Source of the DNA: CADEDV01 sp964412375
Lineage (GTDB): Bacteria > Bacteroidota > Bacteroidia > Chitinophagales > Chitinophagaceae
Direction: 5' to 3'
NCBI GenBank assembly: GCA_964412375.1
Contig: CAYPOD010000009.1
Coordinates: 34,946-98,945 of the forward strand
DNA length: 64,000 nucleotides
The translations under genes and the position numbers were made by a program. This document shows, piece by piece, positions 8,809 through 16,852 of this stretch; positions within the stretch are counted from its first letter, which is position 1; each line of letters begins with the position of its first letter. The notes under the pieces are model-generated. The model worked only from the letters and a program-made list of their open reading frames with translations. It was not told the origin of the DNA and ran no database searches.

Positions 8809-9897
8809 ATGAGTCATCCCTCCATATCATTTCAGCAGGCGGCATGGAAAAGATTGAGGAAAAACAAAGGCGCTGTTTCCGGGCTGGTGGTTATTGCGCT
8901 GGCGGTGCTGGTTGCCGTCTTTGCTTATTTCATTGCACCCGATCCTTCGCCGTTTGCCAACCGTATCATCCTGGAAATGGGTGGCAAAAAACCCGGTTCT
9001 AAGCAGGACTTCCTGAAGGTGAAAAAGGAAAAACAGGTTGAGCAAACAGGATTTTTCCAGCAATTGATTTCCGGCAAAGAAGACGCTTACTATTATGTGC
9101 CCGTAGTAAGCCATGAAAAGAAAGCCGACAGCATAATTGTGCAGAAATATATAGACGAAGGATTGAGCGAAAGACAGTCTTATTCTCTTGCACAACTGGC
9201 CCCCGTGCCCGTCGTCACAAAGAAATTTTTATTGGGCACCGATAAATTCGGCAGGGACATTGTTAGCCGTCTTATTGTTGGCACAAGGGTAAGCCTGAGT
9301 GTTGGTCTTATCACTGTCATTATTTCGCTGAGCATTGGTCTTATATTAGGATCACTTGCAGGATACTTTCGTGGAAGAACGGACAATATCATCATGTGGT
9401 TCATCAATGTGATCTGGAGTATCCCCACTTTGTTATTGGTCTTTGCTATCACCTTGGCATTAGGCAAAGGATTCTGGCAGGTGTTCATTGCCGTGGGTTT
9501 GACGATGTGGGTGAGTGTGGCAAGGCTGGTAAGAGGGCAGGTGCTGGCCGTCCGTGAACTGGAATATGTAGAGGCCACAAGAGCTTTGGGTTTTTCTCAT
9601 GCACGGACAATTGTTCGGCATATCTGGCCCAATATTATGGGACCGGTGATGGTGATCGCCGCAAGCAATTTTGCTTCAGCGATTGTTATAGAAGCGGGAT
9701 TGAGTTTTTTGGGTGTTGGTGTACAGCCACCCACACCAAGCTGGGGACTGATGATAAAAGAGAACTATAATTTTATCATTACCCAAAACCCGATGCTGGC
9801 ATTGGCGCCGGGGTTTGCCATCATGCTGCTGGTGCTGGCCTTTAATTTATTAGGAAATGGCTTAAGAGATGCGCTGAATGTCAGGGGCAGGCTCTGA
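8809..9897 (+). CDS. ABC transporter permease, DppC/OppC type
   Basis: 362 residues. A first helix lies at about residues 23-45, and a soluble insert of about 75 residues (45-135) contains no recognised motif. The core permease domain follows, with a GTDKFGRDI entry, four to five helices and the coupling EAA loop around EATRALGFSHARTIVRH. The C-terminal half ends with SFLGVGVQPPTPSWG, characteristic of dipeptide/oligopeptide permease C subunits. It should form a heterodimer with a DppB-type subunit and import peptides or related solutes. Neither partner permease, ATPase nor binding protein is adjacent, so this subunit is orphaned here. It overlaps the convergent ligase gene by 36 bp. Confidence 0.88.
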   Translation: MSHPSISFQQAAWKRLRKNKGAVSGLVVIALAVLVAVFAYFIAPDPSPFANRIILEMGGKKPGSKQDFLKVKKEKQVEQTGFFQQLISGKEDAYYYVPVVSHEKKADSIIVQKYIDEGLSERQSYSLAQLAPVPVVTKKFLLGTDKFGRDIVSRLIVGTRVSLSVGLITVIISLSIGLILGSLAGYFRGRTDNIIMWFINVIWSIPTLLLVFAITLALGKGFWQVFIAVGLTMWVSVARLVRGQVLAVRELEYVEATRALGFSHARTIVRHIWPNIMGPVMVIAASNFASAIVIEAGLSFLGVGVQPPTPSWGLMIKENYNFIITQNPMLALAPGFAIMLLVLAFNLLGNGLRDALNVRGRL

Positions 9898-11310
9898 TTG
9901 TTTTCTTGTGTTGATGTCAATCATTACGAGGGCAGACAAACACAAAAAGAAAAGACTTCCCACTTTATCTGTTTCGATCAGGTCGCTTAAGAAATTTACA
10001 GTGGCAATCATCACAATGATCACACCTGTAACAATTGCACTTGTTTTATAAAACGGGTCGCGGATACGATGATATAAACGCTGCGCATAATAAAGCAATG
10101 CACCCAGCAACAGCAGAAAGAAGAGCAGTCCCGGCAGGCCCTGCTCAATGGCCAGCAACAAAAAATAATTGTGCACGGTTGATTTTTCTTTGTTGTCGCT
10201 CACCCATGTTTTATAGGCAGGCACGCCGTAAGGTTTGTAATTTTCATAAAAAGTTCCCGGGCCATAACCGGTAAGCCATTTGTCTTTGATCATCCGCACC
10301 CCGGCGACCCAGCGATAAAACCTTTCGGCGGTGGAAACATCTTTTAGCTGGTAAGTAGCAACCAGGTGTTGTTTGAAATCTTCATGATAAATGGTGGTTT
10401 GAAAATCATGGGCATAAAGCAGGTAGCGGTCATTGCTTTTAAGCCAGAAAACGGATGCTACTGTAATGGTGACAACCAGCAAAAAGGCAGTAACCAACAG
10501 CCTGTATTTTATCAGCAGGTAAGCCATGCCGCCCAGCAACAAAGCCAGCCAGGCCCCTCTTGCAAAAGATAAAAACAAAGCAAACAAAAGAAAGAGGACA
10601 ATGAAACCGTAAAAAAAACGGGATGTTTTTGTTTTTGCCAGCCAGGAAGATGCAGCAAACAAAGGAACGGTGCAAACCAGCATGGAAGAATAGTTCACAT
10701 GATTACGGAAAAATGGTTCTACCGAACGATTCACAGTTGCGAAACTAAAATCATATTCAGCATGACGTATAACAGCAATCACAGCAACCAGCAGCATTGT
10801 AATGGCAAAACAGGCAGCGGTCAGTTTGATGTTTTGCTTTTTGCTGAACAATACCAGCGGCGCCAGAACAAAAGCACCAAGATACCAGCCTTTGGCCAGC
10901 AGGAATTTTACAGACAGTAATGGACTGCCTGATGAAATCGTTGTTACGCCAATCCATGCCATATGGATAAACAATAATACCAGTAAAGGATGCCGCCATG
11001 TTTGTTTCTCTATTGAAGCGGGGGCATAAAGCCAAAAACCAAGAAAGACAAAAGATACCAGCAGCATCAGCGCTTCATCGGGTATATCTGTTCCAAGTGA
11101 ATCGGTGAAATTATACTCAAATGAAAATGGTAGTGAACATATCAGCAGCAGGAACAGCATCCGGGTATCAGCCCATCCTGCATAAAACAAAAGGGCTGCG
11201 GCCGGCACCAGTAAAAAAACTGCATTAGTGAAAAAAGCAGTTGCTGCCAGCGATAGTAATAAAATCGCTGATAGAGCAATAAATGCGTTTTTGTTTGACG
11301 CAGCCGTCAC
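9862..11310 (-). CDS. O-antigen ligase-like membrane protein (Wzy/WaaL family)
   Basis: 482 residues with about 11-12 hydrophobic segments. A large extracytoplasmic loop (about residues 285-375) carries the family's GYGPGTFYENYKPYG region and a conserved HNYFLLLAIEQG stretch, in which the His is typical of the active loop. Such proteins join or polymerise undecaprenyl-linked polysaccharide at the periplasmic face. The start overlaps the stop of the Wzz-like gene by 4 bp, so the two are translationally coupled. Whether it is ligase or polymerase cannot be decided from sequence alone. Confidence 0.8.
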   Translation of the reverse strand: MTAASNKNAFIALSAILLLSLAATAFFTNAVFLLVPAAALLFYAGWADTRMLFLLLICSLPFSFEYNFTDSLGTDIPDEALMLLVSFVFLGFWLYAPASIEKQTWRHPLLVLLFIHMAWIGVTTISSGSPLLSVKFLLAKGWYLGAFVLAPLVLFSKKQNIKLTAACFAITMLLVAVIAVIRHAEYDFSFATVNRSVEPFFRNHVNYSSMLVCTVPLFAASSWLAKTKTSRFFYGFIVLFLLFALFLSFARGAWLALLLGGMAYLLIKYRLLVTAFLLVVTITVASVFWLKSNDRYLLYAHDFQTTIYHEDFKQHLVATYQLKDVSTAERFYRWVAGVRMIKDKWLTGYGPGTFYENYKPYGVPAYKTWVSDNKEKSTVHNYFLLLAIEQGLPGLLFFLLLLGALLYYAQRLYHRIRDPFYKTSAIVTGVIIVMIATVNFLSDLIETDKVGSLFFLCLSALVMIDINTRKQSEPAPDIQRIS

Positions 11311-12110
11311 GACCCTGTTTGTTTTCTTTTTTCAAAAACCAGGGCGAGGAGCAGCGAAAACAGGAAGCTCAGGAAAATGCTAACCGCCACAACCGTTATC
11401 AAAGTTGGTTTATCAGGCCATTGCGATGGTCTTGCTTTTTCTACCACCAGCAATACAGGAGGCCGGCTGCCGGCCATCAGGCGATAGTCGGCGATCAGCG
11501 TTTCATATTTCAGCAAACGTTCTGAAAAAGCAGGTTGCATGGCTGCAGGAATACTGTCACCCTGCACCTTTAAATCATTTCTTGCTTTTTCAAGACTTTC
11601 AAGAGTGAGGCGGTTACTTTCATTTTGCAGGTCCTGGTGAATGGATCTTATCTTTTCCATCAGGGCATTGGCCATGGCAGCAGCCAGCTCTTTATCCTTA
11701 TCCCACACTTTCACCTTCAGCTCTCCGTATTCACTTTTCATTACTTTGGAATACTTTTTCAGCAACGCCGCGGCTTTGTTTCTTGCCGCTTCTCCTTCTT
11801 CCAACACCTTATAATGATCCTGCAGCCGGAAACTATCGGTGACGGCAAGATAAAGGGTGTCGAGCTTTCCTGTTCCGGTGATCATGTCCAGTTCATCAGC
11901 AGTGCCAAGCACAGAATACAGCGCCTCGATATTTTCATTGAACAGCCTGGCCTTGTCGGCACTAAGTGAACTTGCCGGCAATGCTGTGCTTACAGACATA
12001 TATCTTGACGGGGAAATAAACCAGGCAATCACCGCCACTGCTGTTGAGAGCAGCACGATGAAAAGGATTTGCTTTCGCCATTTTGATAGCAGGAAAAAGA
12101 TATCGGGCAT
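11307..12110 (-). CDS. Wzz-like polysaccharide chain-length/export protein
   Basis: 267 residues with the Wzz topology: a transmembrane segment at about residues 14-32, a periplasmic region rich in predicted coiled coil (about 95-215, including KVKVWDKDKELAAAMANAL), a Pro-rich stretch PSQWPDKPT and a second helix at about 237-258. Wzz proteins set polysaccharide length together with a Wzy-type polymerase, and the next gene is just that type. There is no C-terminal tyrosine kinase domain. It is the first gene of a two-gene unit with the O-antigen ligase-like gene. Confidence 0.75.
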   Translation of the reverse strand: MPDIFFLLSKWRKQILFIVLLSTAVAVIAWFISPSRYMSVSTALPASSLSADKARLFNENIEALYSVLGTADELDMITGTGKLDTLYLAVTDSFRLQDHYKVLEEGEAARNKAAALLKKYSKVMKSEYGELKVKVWDKDKELAAAMANALMEKIRSIHQDLQNESNRLTLESLEKARNDLKVQGDSIPAAMQPAFSERLLKYETLIADYRLMAGSRPPVLLVVEKARPSQWPDKPTLITVVAVSIFLSFLFSLLLALVFEKRKQTGS

Positions 12111-12159
12111 GATTAGTTATTTAAACTCAGCAATCTTGTTTTCGGAAGGAACCAGTCAG

Positions 12160-12624
12160 TTACATCACCTTCACGTTCCGGTTAAAGCTTTCTTCCAGCG
12201 AAATGAATGTTTCTGTTCTTTCAATGCCTTTGATCTTCTGCAACTGGTCGTGCAGCACCGAACGCAACTGTGAAATATCCTTGCAAACAATTTCGGCAAA
12301 CATACTGTAGTTGCCGGTGGTATAGTTCAGCCTGACGATCTCGGGCATTTTTTGCAGTTCTTTCGCTACAGCATCATACAAAGAACTTTCCCGGAGATAT
12401 ATTCCAATAAACGCAATGACATCATAGCCCAGTTGTTTCAGGTCCACATTCAGTTTCGTACCTTTAACGATACCCGCCTCCTGCAGTTTTTTGATACGGA
12501 CATGAATGGTGCCACCCGAAACAAAGAGTTTCTTGCCCAGGTCTGCGTATGATATGCCCGCATCGCCGATCATGTGCTGAATGATCTGCAGGTCCAGTTT
12601 GTCAAGATTTAATTTTGCCGCCAT
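12160..12624 (-). CDS. Lrp/AsnC family transcriptional regulator
   Basis: 154 residues. The N-terminal helix-turn-helix is at about residues 8-55, with the opening LDKLDLQIIQHM and the recognition region VSGGTIHVRIKKL. The C-terminal ligand-binding RAM domain (about 70-150) includes TGNYSMFAEIVCKD. Family members bind amino acids and assemble as octamers on DNA. The gene is divergent from a tRNA-like RNA gene; the 85 bp between its start and that promoter's -33 box is very AT-rich and could hold Lrp sites. A regulatory link to the RNA is a guess based on position. Confidence 0.9.
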   Translation of the reverse strand: MAAKLNLDKLDLQIIQHMIGDAGISYADLGKKLFVSGGTIHVRIKKLQEAGIVKGTKLNVDLKQLGYDVIAFIGIYLRESSLYDAVAKELQKMPEIVRLNYTTGNYSMFAEIVCKDISQLRSVLHDQLQKIKGIERTETFISLEESFNRNVKVM

Positions 12625-12707
12625 TTTAGAATGTGTTTTTGAAATTTATTCTTGTTTTGTGCAAATGTTTGAATAAATTCTATAATTTCAAAATAATTGT
12701 TAGAAAA

Positions 12708-12740
12708 TTTGGAACAAAATAGCCGTACGGCCTATATTTG
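12708..12740 (+). promoter_or_regulatory. Consensus Bacteroidota promoter for the tRNA-like RNA gene
   Basis: TTTG at 12708-12711 (-33), a 21-bp spacer and TATATTTG at 12733-12740 (-7) match the phylum's housekeeping consensus exactly. The expected transcript start is near 12746. The leader carries TTCTTTAAACAAC (12771-12783), resembling the boxA antitermination element of structural RNA operons. Confidence 0.75.
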
Positions 12741-12790
12741 TTCTGTCGCTGATGTACAACAAGCGGCCAGTTCTTTAAACAACAACCATA

Positions 12791-12961
12791 CTGTGGGGTG
12801 ATGAAATGGCGCAAGCCCGGCAGACATGCCCTCTCGTCTCGGGGGTGGGGATCACAGGATAAACGAAGAGTAGAGCCGACCGTCAGGCCGACCAGGATTG
12901 ACCACTAAACCTTTGCTCTTTGGCTAACTGCCCCGTGGAGGTTCGAACCCTCCCCCTACAG
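12791..12961 (+). ncRNA. tRNA-like structured RNA with class-II architecture, expanded D-loop and very long variable arm
   Basis: The ends fold like a tRNA. TGTGGGG (12792-12798) pairs with CCCTACA (12954-12960), with one G-U, and a G follows at the discriminator position. A perfect T-arm is GGAGG-TTCGAAC-CCTCC (12937-12953). The D-stem is ATG/CAT (12801-12803/12825-12827), and its loop carries an extra GGC-GCAA-GCC hairpin. A 5-bp anticodon-type stem CCCTC/GGGGG (12829-12833/12841-12845) closes the loop TCGTCTC, which lacks U33. The variable arm spans 12846-12936: GGGG/CCCC (12847-12850/12931-12934) and an inner CGAAGAG/CTCTTTG stem (12864-12870/12916-12922). The position-by-position layout equals tRNA-Leu. 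No CCA is encoded. A promoter and a terminator bracket it. Function unknown; it is unlikely to decode. Confidence 0.7.
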
Positions 12962-12984
12962 CTCTTTTTCTCATGTGATTGCTT

Positions 12985-13017
12985 AGCCTTTCTTTTTCCA
13001 GGAAAGGCTTTTTTTAT
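12985..13017 (+). terminator. Rho-independent terminator of the tRNA-like RNA
   Basis: An 8-bp stem AGCCTTTC (12985-12992) / GAAAGGCT (13002-13009) with a 9-nt loop is followed directly by seven or more T. Confidence 0.9.
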
Positions 13018-13113
13018 TCCCGTTCATTCACTTTCATCATTGCAAAAACTCCTTTCATCCCTGTAAAATATCATTCCACTCAAATAGTGGTGAGTGCAAC
13101 GGATGGTTTCCGC

Positions 13114-13273
13114 TACTTTTGTTCTCCTTTCAACTACAGGAATATGAAAATCTGCCTGGCTCGACCCCAATTTATATAAGAGCCTCATCAAGCTGGTAAA
13201 GACAAACCGTTTCGGTTAAAGTTTCCCGTTGACAGGGAGCTGATTTCATTTAATTTCAAATTCTTTTTCAATC
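13114..13273 (+). promoter_or_regulatory. Promoter and structured leader of the MATE gene
   Basis: TACTTTTG at 13114-13121 is a -7 element; no good -33 is seen. The resulting leader of about 145 nt has two local hairpins, AACCG-TTT-CGGTT and TCCC-GTTGACA-GGGA, between about 13206 and 13242, followed by an A/T-rich run to the start codon. I do not recognise a known riboswitch consensus in it. Confidence 0.4.
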
Positions 13274-14689
13274 ATGTCGCAAACGACTTATACCCATAGG
13301 CTGTCTTATTACTTTTCGCTGCTCAAAAAATCTATAAAGGGCGGCGATCATGATTACACACAGGGCAGCATCAAAGTGGCCATTCTGTTATTGGCCGTTC
13401 CGATGATACTTGAACTAAGCCTGGAATCTGTTTTTGCCGTGGTGGACATGTTTTTTGTAGGCCGCCTCGGCGAAAATGCCATTGCCACCGTCGGGCTTAC
13501 AGAATCCGTCATCACTCTTGTTTACTCACTTGCCATCGGCCTGAGCACAGCCGCCACTGCGATGGTGGCCCGCCGGGTTGGAGAAAAAAATCCTGGTGCC
13601 GCTTCTCATGCGGGTATGCAGGCATTGATACTTTCTTTGATGGCAACCATAGCGATCAGTATTGCGGGGATTGTTTTTGCCCCCGACCTGCTGCGCTTTA
13701 TGGGAGCCAAACCCGAAGTGGTGAAAGACGGCGCTATTTATACCCGCATCATGCTGGGCGGTAGTGTGGTGATCATTTTGATTTTTCTTATCAACGGCAT
13801 ATTCAGGGGCGCCGGCAATGCAGCTATTGCCATGCGCAGTCTATGGATCGCCAGCATTCTGAATATTATTTTGGATCCTTTGCTCATTTATGGCATCGGC
13901 AACTGGGAGGGATGGGGATTAAAAGGCGCTGCTATTGCCACCGTTATCGGGCGGGGAGTCGGTGTTTTATACCAATGCAGCCATTTGTTTGGCGGAAAAG
14001 GAATCATCAACCTGCGCAAAGAACATTTTATCATTGACTGGCCGCTGATGCGATCGCTGATCAAAATAGCATGGCCTGCCACTTTCCAGTTCATCATTGC
14101 CTCCGGCAGCTGGATCGTGTTGGCAAAACTGGTGGCGGAAACCGGCGGCACTGCTGCTTCAGCAGGCTACCAGATCGCAATCCGCAACGTGGTGTTCTTT
14201 ATTCTTCCGGCATGGGGGCTGAGCAATGCGGCGGCTACACTGGTTGGTCAAAATCTTGGCGCCGGCAATCCTGACAGGGCTTCCAGAAGTGTGTTGCTAA
14301 CGGCGAGGTATAATGCCATTTTTATGACCGGTGTGATGCTGCTGTTCGTCCTGTTTGCCTCTCCCATCATCAGCATATTCAGCACAGAGCCGGAAGTGCA
14401 CCGCATCGGTGTACAATCCCTGCAGATCATCGGCACCGGTTATATTTTTTATGGCATCGGCATGGTGATGATACAGGCCCTCAACGGCGCCGGCGACACC
14501 CGGACACCCACCTGGATCAATTTCGCCGGTTTCTGGCTTTTCCAGGTGCCGTTTGCCTACCTGCTGGCCAAAGTATTTAACCTTGGCATCACCGGGGCGT
14601 TTATTGCCATTCCTGTGGCGGAAACACTCATTGCCCTGGTAGCGTGGTACTATTTCAAAAAAGGGAAATGGAAACTGGTGAAAGTATAA
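13274..14689 (+). CDS. MATE family efflux transporter
   Basis: 471 residues with 12 predicted helices in two homologous halves. An N-terminal 30-residue cytoplasmic stretch precedes GSIKVAILLLAVPMILE. NorM/DinF-type landmarks include VVDMFFVGRLGENAIATVG in helix 1-2, PAWGLSNAAATLVGQNLGAG at the start of the second half, and NGAGDTRTPTWIN near helix 10. MATE proteins export cationic drugs or metabolites using Na+ or H+ gradients. The substrate is unknown. The long structured leader suggests post-transcriptional control. A strong terminator follows. Confidence 0.92.
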   Translation: MSQTTYTHRLSYYFSLLKKSIKGGDHDYTQGSIKVAILLLAVPMILELSLESVFAVVDMFFVGRLGENAIATVGLTESVITLVYSLAIGLSTAATAMVARRVGEKNPGAASHAGMQALILSLMATIAISIAGIVFAPDLLRFMGAKPEVVKDGAIYTRIMLGGSVVIILIFLINGIFRGAGNAAIAMRSLWIASILNIILDPLLIYGIGNWEGWGLKGAAIATVIGRGVGVLYQCSHLFGGKGIINLRKEHFIIDWPLMRSLIKIAWPATFQFIIASGSWIVLAKLVAETGGTAASAGYQIAIRNVVFFILPAWGLSNAAATLVGQNLGAGNPDRASRSVLLTARYNAIFMTGVMLLFVLFASPIISIFSTEPEVHRIGVQSLQIIGTGYIFYGIGMVMIQALNGAGDTRTPTWINFAGFWLFQVPFAYLLAKVFNLGITGAFIAIPVAETLIALVAWYYFKKGKWKLVKV

Positions 14690-14709
14690 CCTGTTTCCTG
14701 TTATTCTTT

Positions 14710-14744
14710 AAAGGTTGCTCATCCGGGCAACCTTTATTGTTTTA
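14710..14744 (+). terminator. Rho-independent terminator after the MATE gene
   Basis: AAAGGTTGC (14710-14718) pairs perfectly with GCAACCTTT (14727-14735) around an 8-nt loop; ATTGTTTT follows. Confidence 0.9.
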
Positions 14745-14772
14745 ATTTAGTGCCGCATCAATTTTTTCTTCT

Positions 14773-15810
14773 ATGCCAGAAGCAATTGACCAGAACCGGG
14801 TGCGTCAGGTGTTTTTCATCATCGTGCTGCTGCTGCTCGGTGTTTTGCTTTTTCTTGAGCTCTACACTTTCTTGCCGGCATTGCTGGGTGCCATCACCCT
14901 CTACATCCTGATGAACCGCTGGATGTTTTATCTCACTGAGAAAAAGAAATGGAGAAAAGGATTAGCCGCCATCTTGCTGATGCTGTTATCTATCATTATC
15001 ATCCTGCTGCCGGTGGCCACACTCGTCAATATGCTTTCAGCCAAACTCACCTATGCCGTGCAGCATTCGTCAGAACTGGTGGCGGCACTGAAAACAATTG
15101 TGCATGACCTGGAACAACGGTTTGATGTGGTTGTTGCCAGCGATGAGAATATCAACAAACTCGGCGACTCCATCGCCAAAAGTCTCCCCAAAATACTCGA
15201 TGCCACTTTCGATACACTGGTCACTATCTTTTTCATGTATTTCATTCTCTATTTTATGCTGGTGAACGGCAGAAAAATGGAAGATGCATTGTATGAACAC
15301 ACACCGCTGAAAGATGAGAATGTTTCAAAAGTGGGCAACGAGATCAACCGCATGGTGGTGTCCAATGCCATCGGCATACCCGTGATCGCTTTGGCGCAGG
15401 GACTGGTGGCCCTTGTTGGTTACCTGGTGATCGGGGTGAAAGAGCCCTTCTTCTGGTTTGGTGTCACCTGCATTGCGGCAATGATACCTGTGGTGGGTGC
15501 AGCGCTGGCTTATGTGCCCATCTCACTGATATTGCTGGCCAACGGGCAAACCTGGCAGGGCATTGCGATGCTGATCTTTGGTTTTGGTGTGATAGGCACC
15601 GTTGATAATGTGCTCCGGTTTACACTGCTCAGAAGGATCGGCGATGTGCATCCGCTCACCACCGTGTTTGGGGTGATCATCGGTCTGAACCTGTTTGGTT
15701 TTATCGGTTTGATATTTGGCCCGCTGCTGATCTCCTTATTCATTTTGCTGCTGAAGATCTATTCCAGTGAGTTCATCAGCAAACAAAGGGCTGCTCCCCG
15801 CAAGAAATAA
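14773..15810 (+). CDS. AI-2E family transporter (PF01594-type)
   Basis: 345 residues with the family's eight-helix pattern. Two helix pairs sit near the N-terminus (about 12-50 and 62-85), then an amphipathic linker region (about 95-155). The C-terminal helices carry AIGIPVIALAQGLVALVGY, the PVVGAALAYVP loop and the closing GDVHPLTTVFGVIIGL with FGPLLISLF. Members include the E. coli TqsA/YdiK type and some Na+/H+ antiporters; the transported solute is uncertain. It has its own short upstream region after the MATE terminator. A hairpin at 15890 may end the transcript. Confidence 0.88.
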   Translation: MPEAIDQNRVRQVFFIIVLLLLGVLLFLELYTFLPALLGAITLYILMNRWMFYLTEKKKWRKGLAAILLMLLSIIIILLPVATLVNMLSAKLTYAVQHSSELVAALKTIVHDLEQRFDVVVASDENINKLGDSIAKSLPKILDATFDTLVTIFFMYFILYFMLVNGRKMEDALYEHTPLKDENVSKVGNEINRMVVSNAIGIPVIALAQGLVALVGYLVIGVKEPFFWFGVTCIAAMIPVVGAALAYVPISLILLANGQTWQGIAMLIFGFGVIGTVDNVLRFTLLRRIGDVHPLTTVFGVIIGLNLFGFIGLIFGPLLISLFILLLKIYSSEFISKQRAAPRKK

Positions 15811-15889
15811 TACGGCTGTGTTTTTCGCTAAAGGAAAACACTTGTTTTCCGCAATAGCCATTAGTAGTTTTTCAGCTACATGGAAAAAG

Positions 15890-15916
15890 AGTTGCGTATT
15901 TCTTCGCAACTTGTTA
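15890..15916 (+). terminator. Probable terminator hairpin after the AI-2E gene
   Basis: AGTTGCG (15890-15896) pairs with CGCAACT (15905-15911), then TGTTA. Upstream at about 15833-15850, GGAAAACA/TGTTTTCC forms a second perfect hairpin. The T-runs are short, so termination is only probable. Confidence 0.5.
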
Positions 15917-15956
15917 CAAAACAAGCTTTTATTATTTAAAAAACCTTTTAGCGGAT

Positions 15957-15965
15957 AATATTTTT
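15957..15965 (+). promoter_or_regulatory. -7 promoter element for the L,D-transpeptidase-like gene
   Basis: TATTTTTG in the sequence GATAATATTTTTGAACC matches TAnnTTTG. Transcription should begin near 15972, so translation must start downstream of that point. Confidence 0.45.
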
Positions 15966-16004
15966 GAACCGTTGTTCGTTTTGAAAACTGAAATCTGTAT
16001 CCCT

Positions 16005-16748
16005 TTGAAGAAATTCATTGCAGTCCTGGCCATGTCCTGCCTCTATGTATTGCTGGCATCATTTATTGAGTTGCCTGCAGGAAACAAAACCACAACGGGT
16101 GCGGCTGCCTATGATCATGATAAGACCCTCCGTGAAAATACAATGGCTGATGAGGAAGCTGCTTCCTTATATCGCCGCCTCGGCCTCCAGGAAAAAGGAC
16201 TATCAGCGCAGGCGTTTCAGCATGCTTACAAAGGATACCAGGTTTTACTGGAAAAAAAGCTGATCAGCAAAGAAGGCTTTCTTACTATTTGCGACTTCAG
16301 CCGGTCATCCAAAGAAAAAAGATTATACCTTATTGACCTCGGCAATGATGAAGTATTGATGAATACCTGGGTGGCGCATGGCCGCAACTCGGGGATGGAA
16401 TTTGCGAAAAAATTTTCCAACACACCCGAATCATTGCAGAGCAGTCTGGGTTTTTATGTAACGAAGCAAACCTATCACGGCGCCCACGGACTTTCCCTGA
16501 AGCTCGAAGGCATTGAGCCGGGTTTTAATGACAAGGCTTTTAAAAGAGCCATTGTGATACACGGCGCTGATTATATCGGTGAAGAACGGCTGAAGCAAAG
16601 CAGTTTTATGGGCCGCAGCTATGGCTGCCCGGCCGTGCCGCAAAAAGAAAGCGCTGCATTGATCAATGCCATCAAAAACGGAACATGTCTTTTTATATAC
16701 TACCCGGATAAGCACTACCTGGCAGGATCTAAAATATTAAACGGCTGA
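16005..16748 (+). CDS. Murein L,D-transpeptidase catalytic-domain family protein (YkuD_2-like)
   Basis: About 247 residues if translation begins at the TTG at 16005, which gives LKKFIAVLAMSCLYVLLASF as a normal signal peptide. A later ATG at 16032 would shorten it, and the frame also opens upstream. The catalytic region near the C-terminus shows VIHGADYIG followed by GRSYGCPAVP, the His and Ser-x-Gly-Cys-Pro-Ala signature of the YkuD_2 branch of L,D-transpeptidases with Cys as nucleophile. The N-terminal half (about 50-120) is helical. It likely acts on peptidoglycan stem peptides in the periplasm. A terminator follows directly. Confidence 0.8.
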   Translation: MKKFIAVLAMSCLYVLLASFIELPAGNKTTTGAAAYDHDKTLRENTMADEEAASLYRRLGLQEKGLSAQAFQHAYKGYQVLLEKKLISKEGFLTICDFSRSSKEKRLYLIDLGNDEVLMNTWVAHGRNSGMEFAKKFSNTPESLQSSLGFYVTKQTYHGAHGLSLKLEGIEPGFNDKAFKRAIVIHGADYIGEERLKQSSFMGRSYGCPAVPQKESAALINAIKNGTCLFIYYPDKHYLAGSKILNG

Positions 16749-16775
16749 TTGGACACACAAGGATGGATGATTAAC

Positions 16776-16817
16776 AAAAAGCTCAACTTACCCTATGGTT
16801 GGGCTTTTTTGTTTTTG
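16776..16817 (+). terminator. Rho-independent terminator after the transpeptidase-like gene
   Basis: AAAAGCTCAAC (16777-16787) pairs with GTTGGGCTTTT (16798-16808), with one G-U, followed by TTGTTTTT. Confidence 0.85.
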
Positions 16818-16852
16818 GACGGCTTGCAAATGTGCTTACACCTGTGCGATGG

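Noticed and set aside
12791..12961. Functional tRNA-Leu/Ser, tmRNA or tRNA with a group I intron
   Set aside because: The anticodon loop has no U33 and its stem closes locally, so no intron splits it. No tag-like ORF and no tmRNA consensus are present, and the length is 170 nt instead of about 85 (tRNA) or 350 and more (tmRNA).
13128..13273. SAM, TPP, guanidine or cobalamin riboswitch upstream of the MATE gene
   Set aside because: None of the conserved core sequences of these classes could be placed; only generic hairpins are visible.
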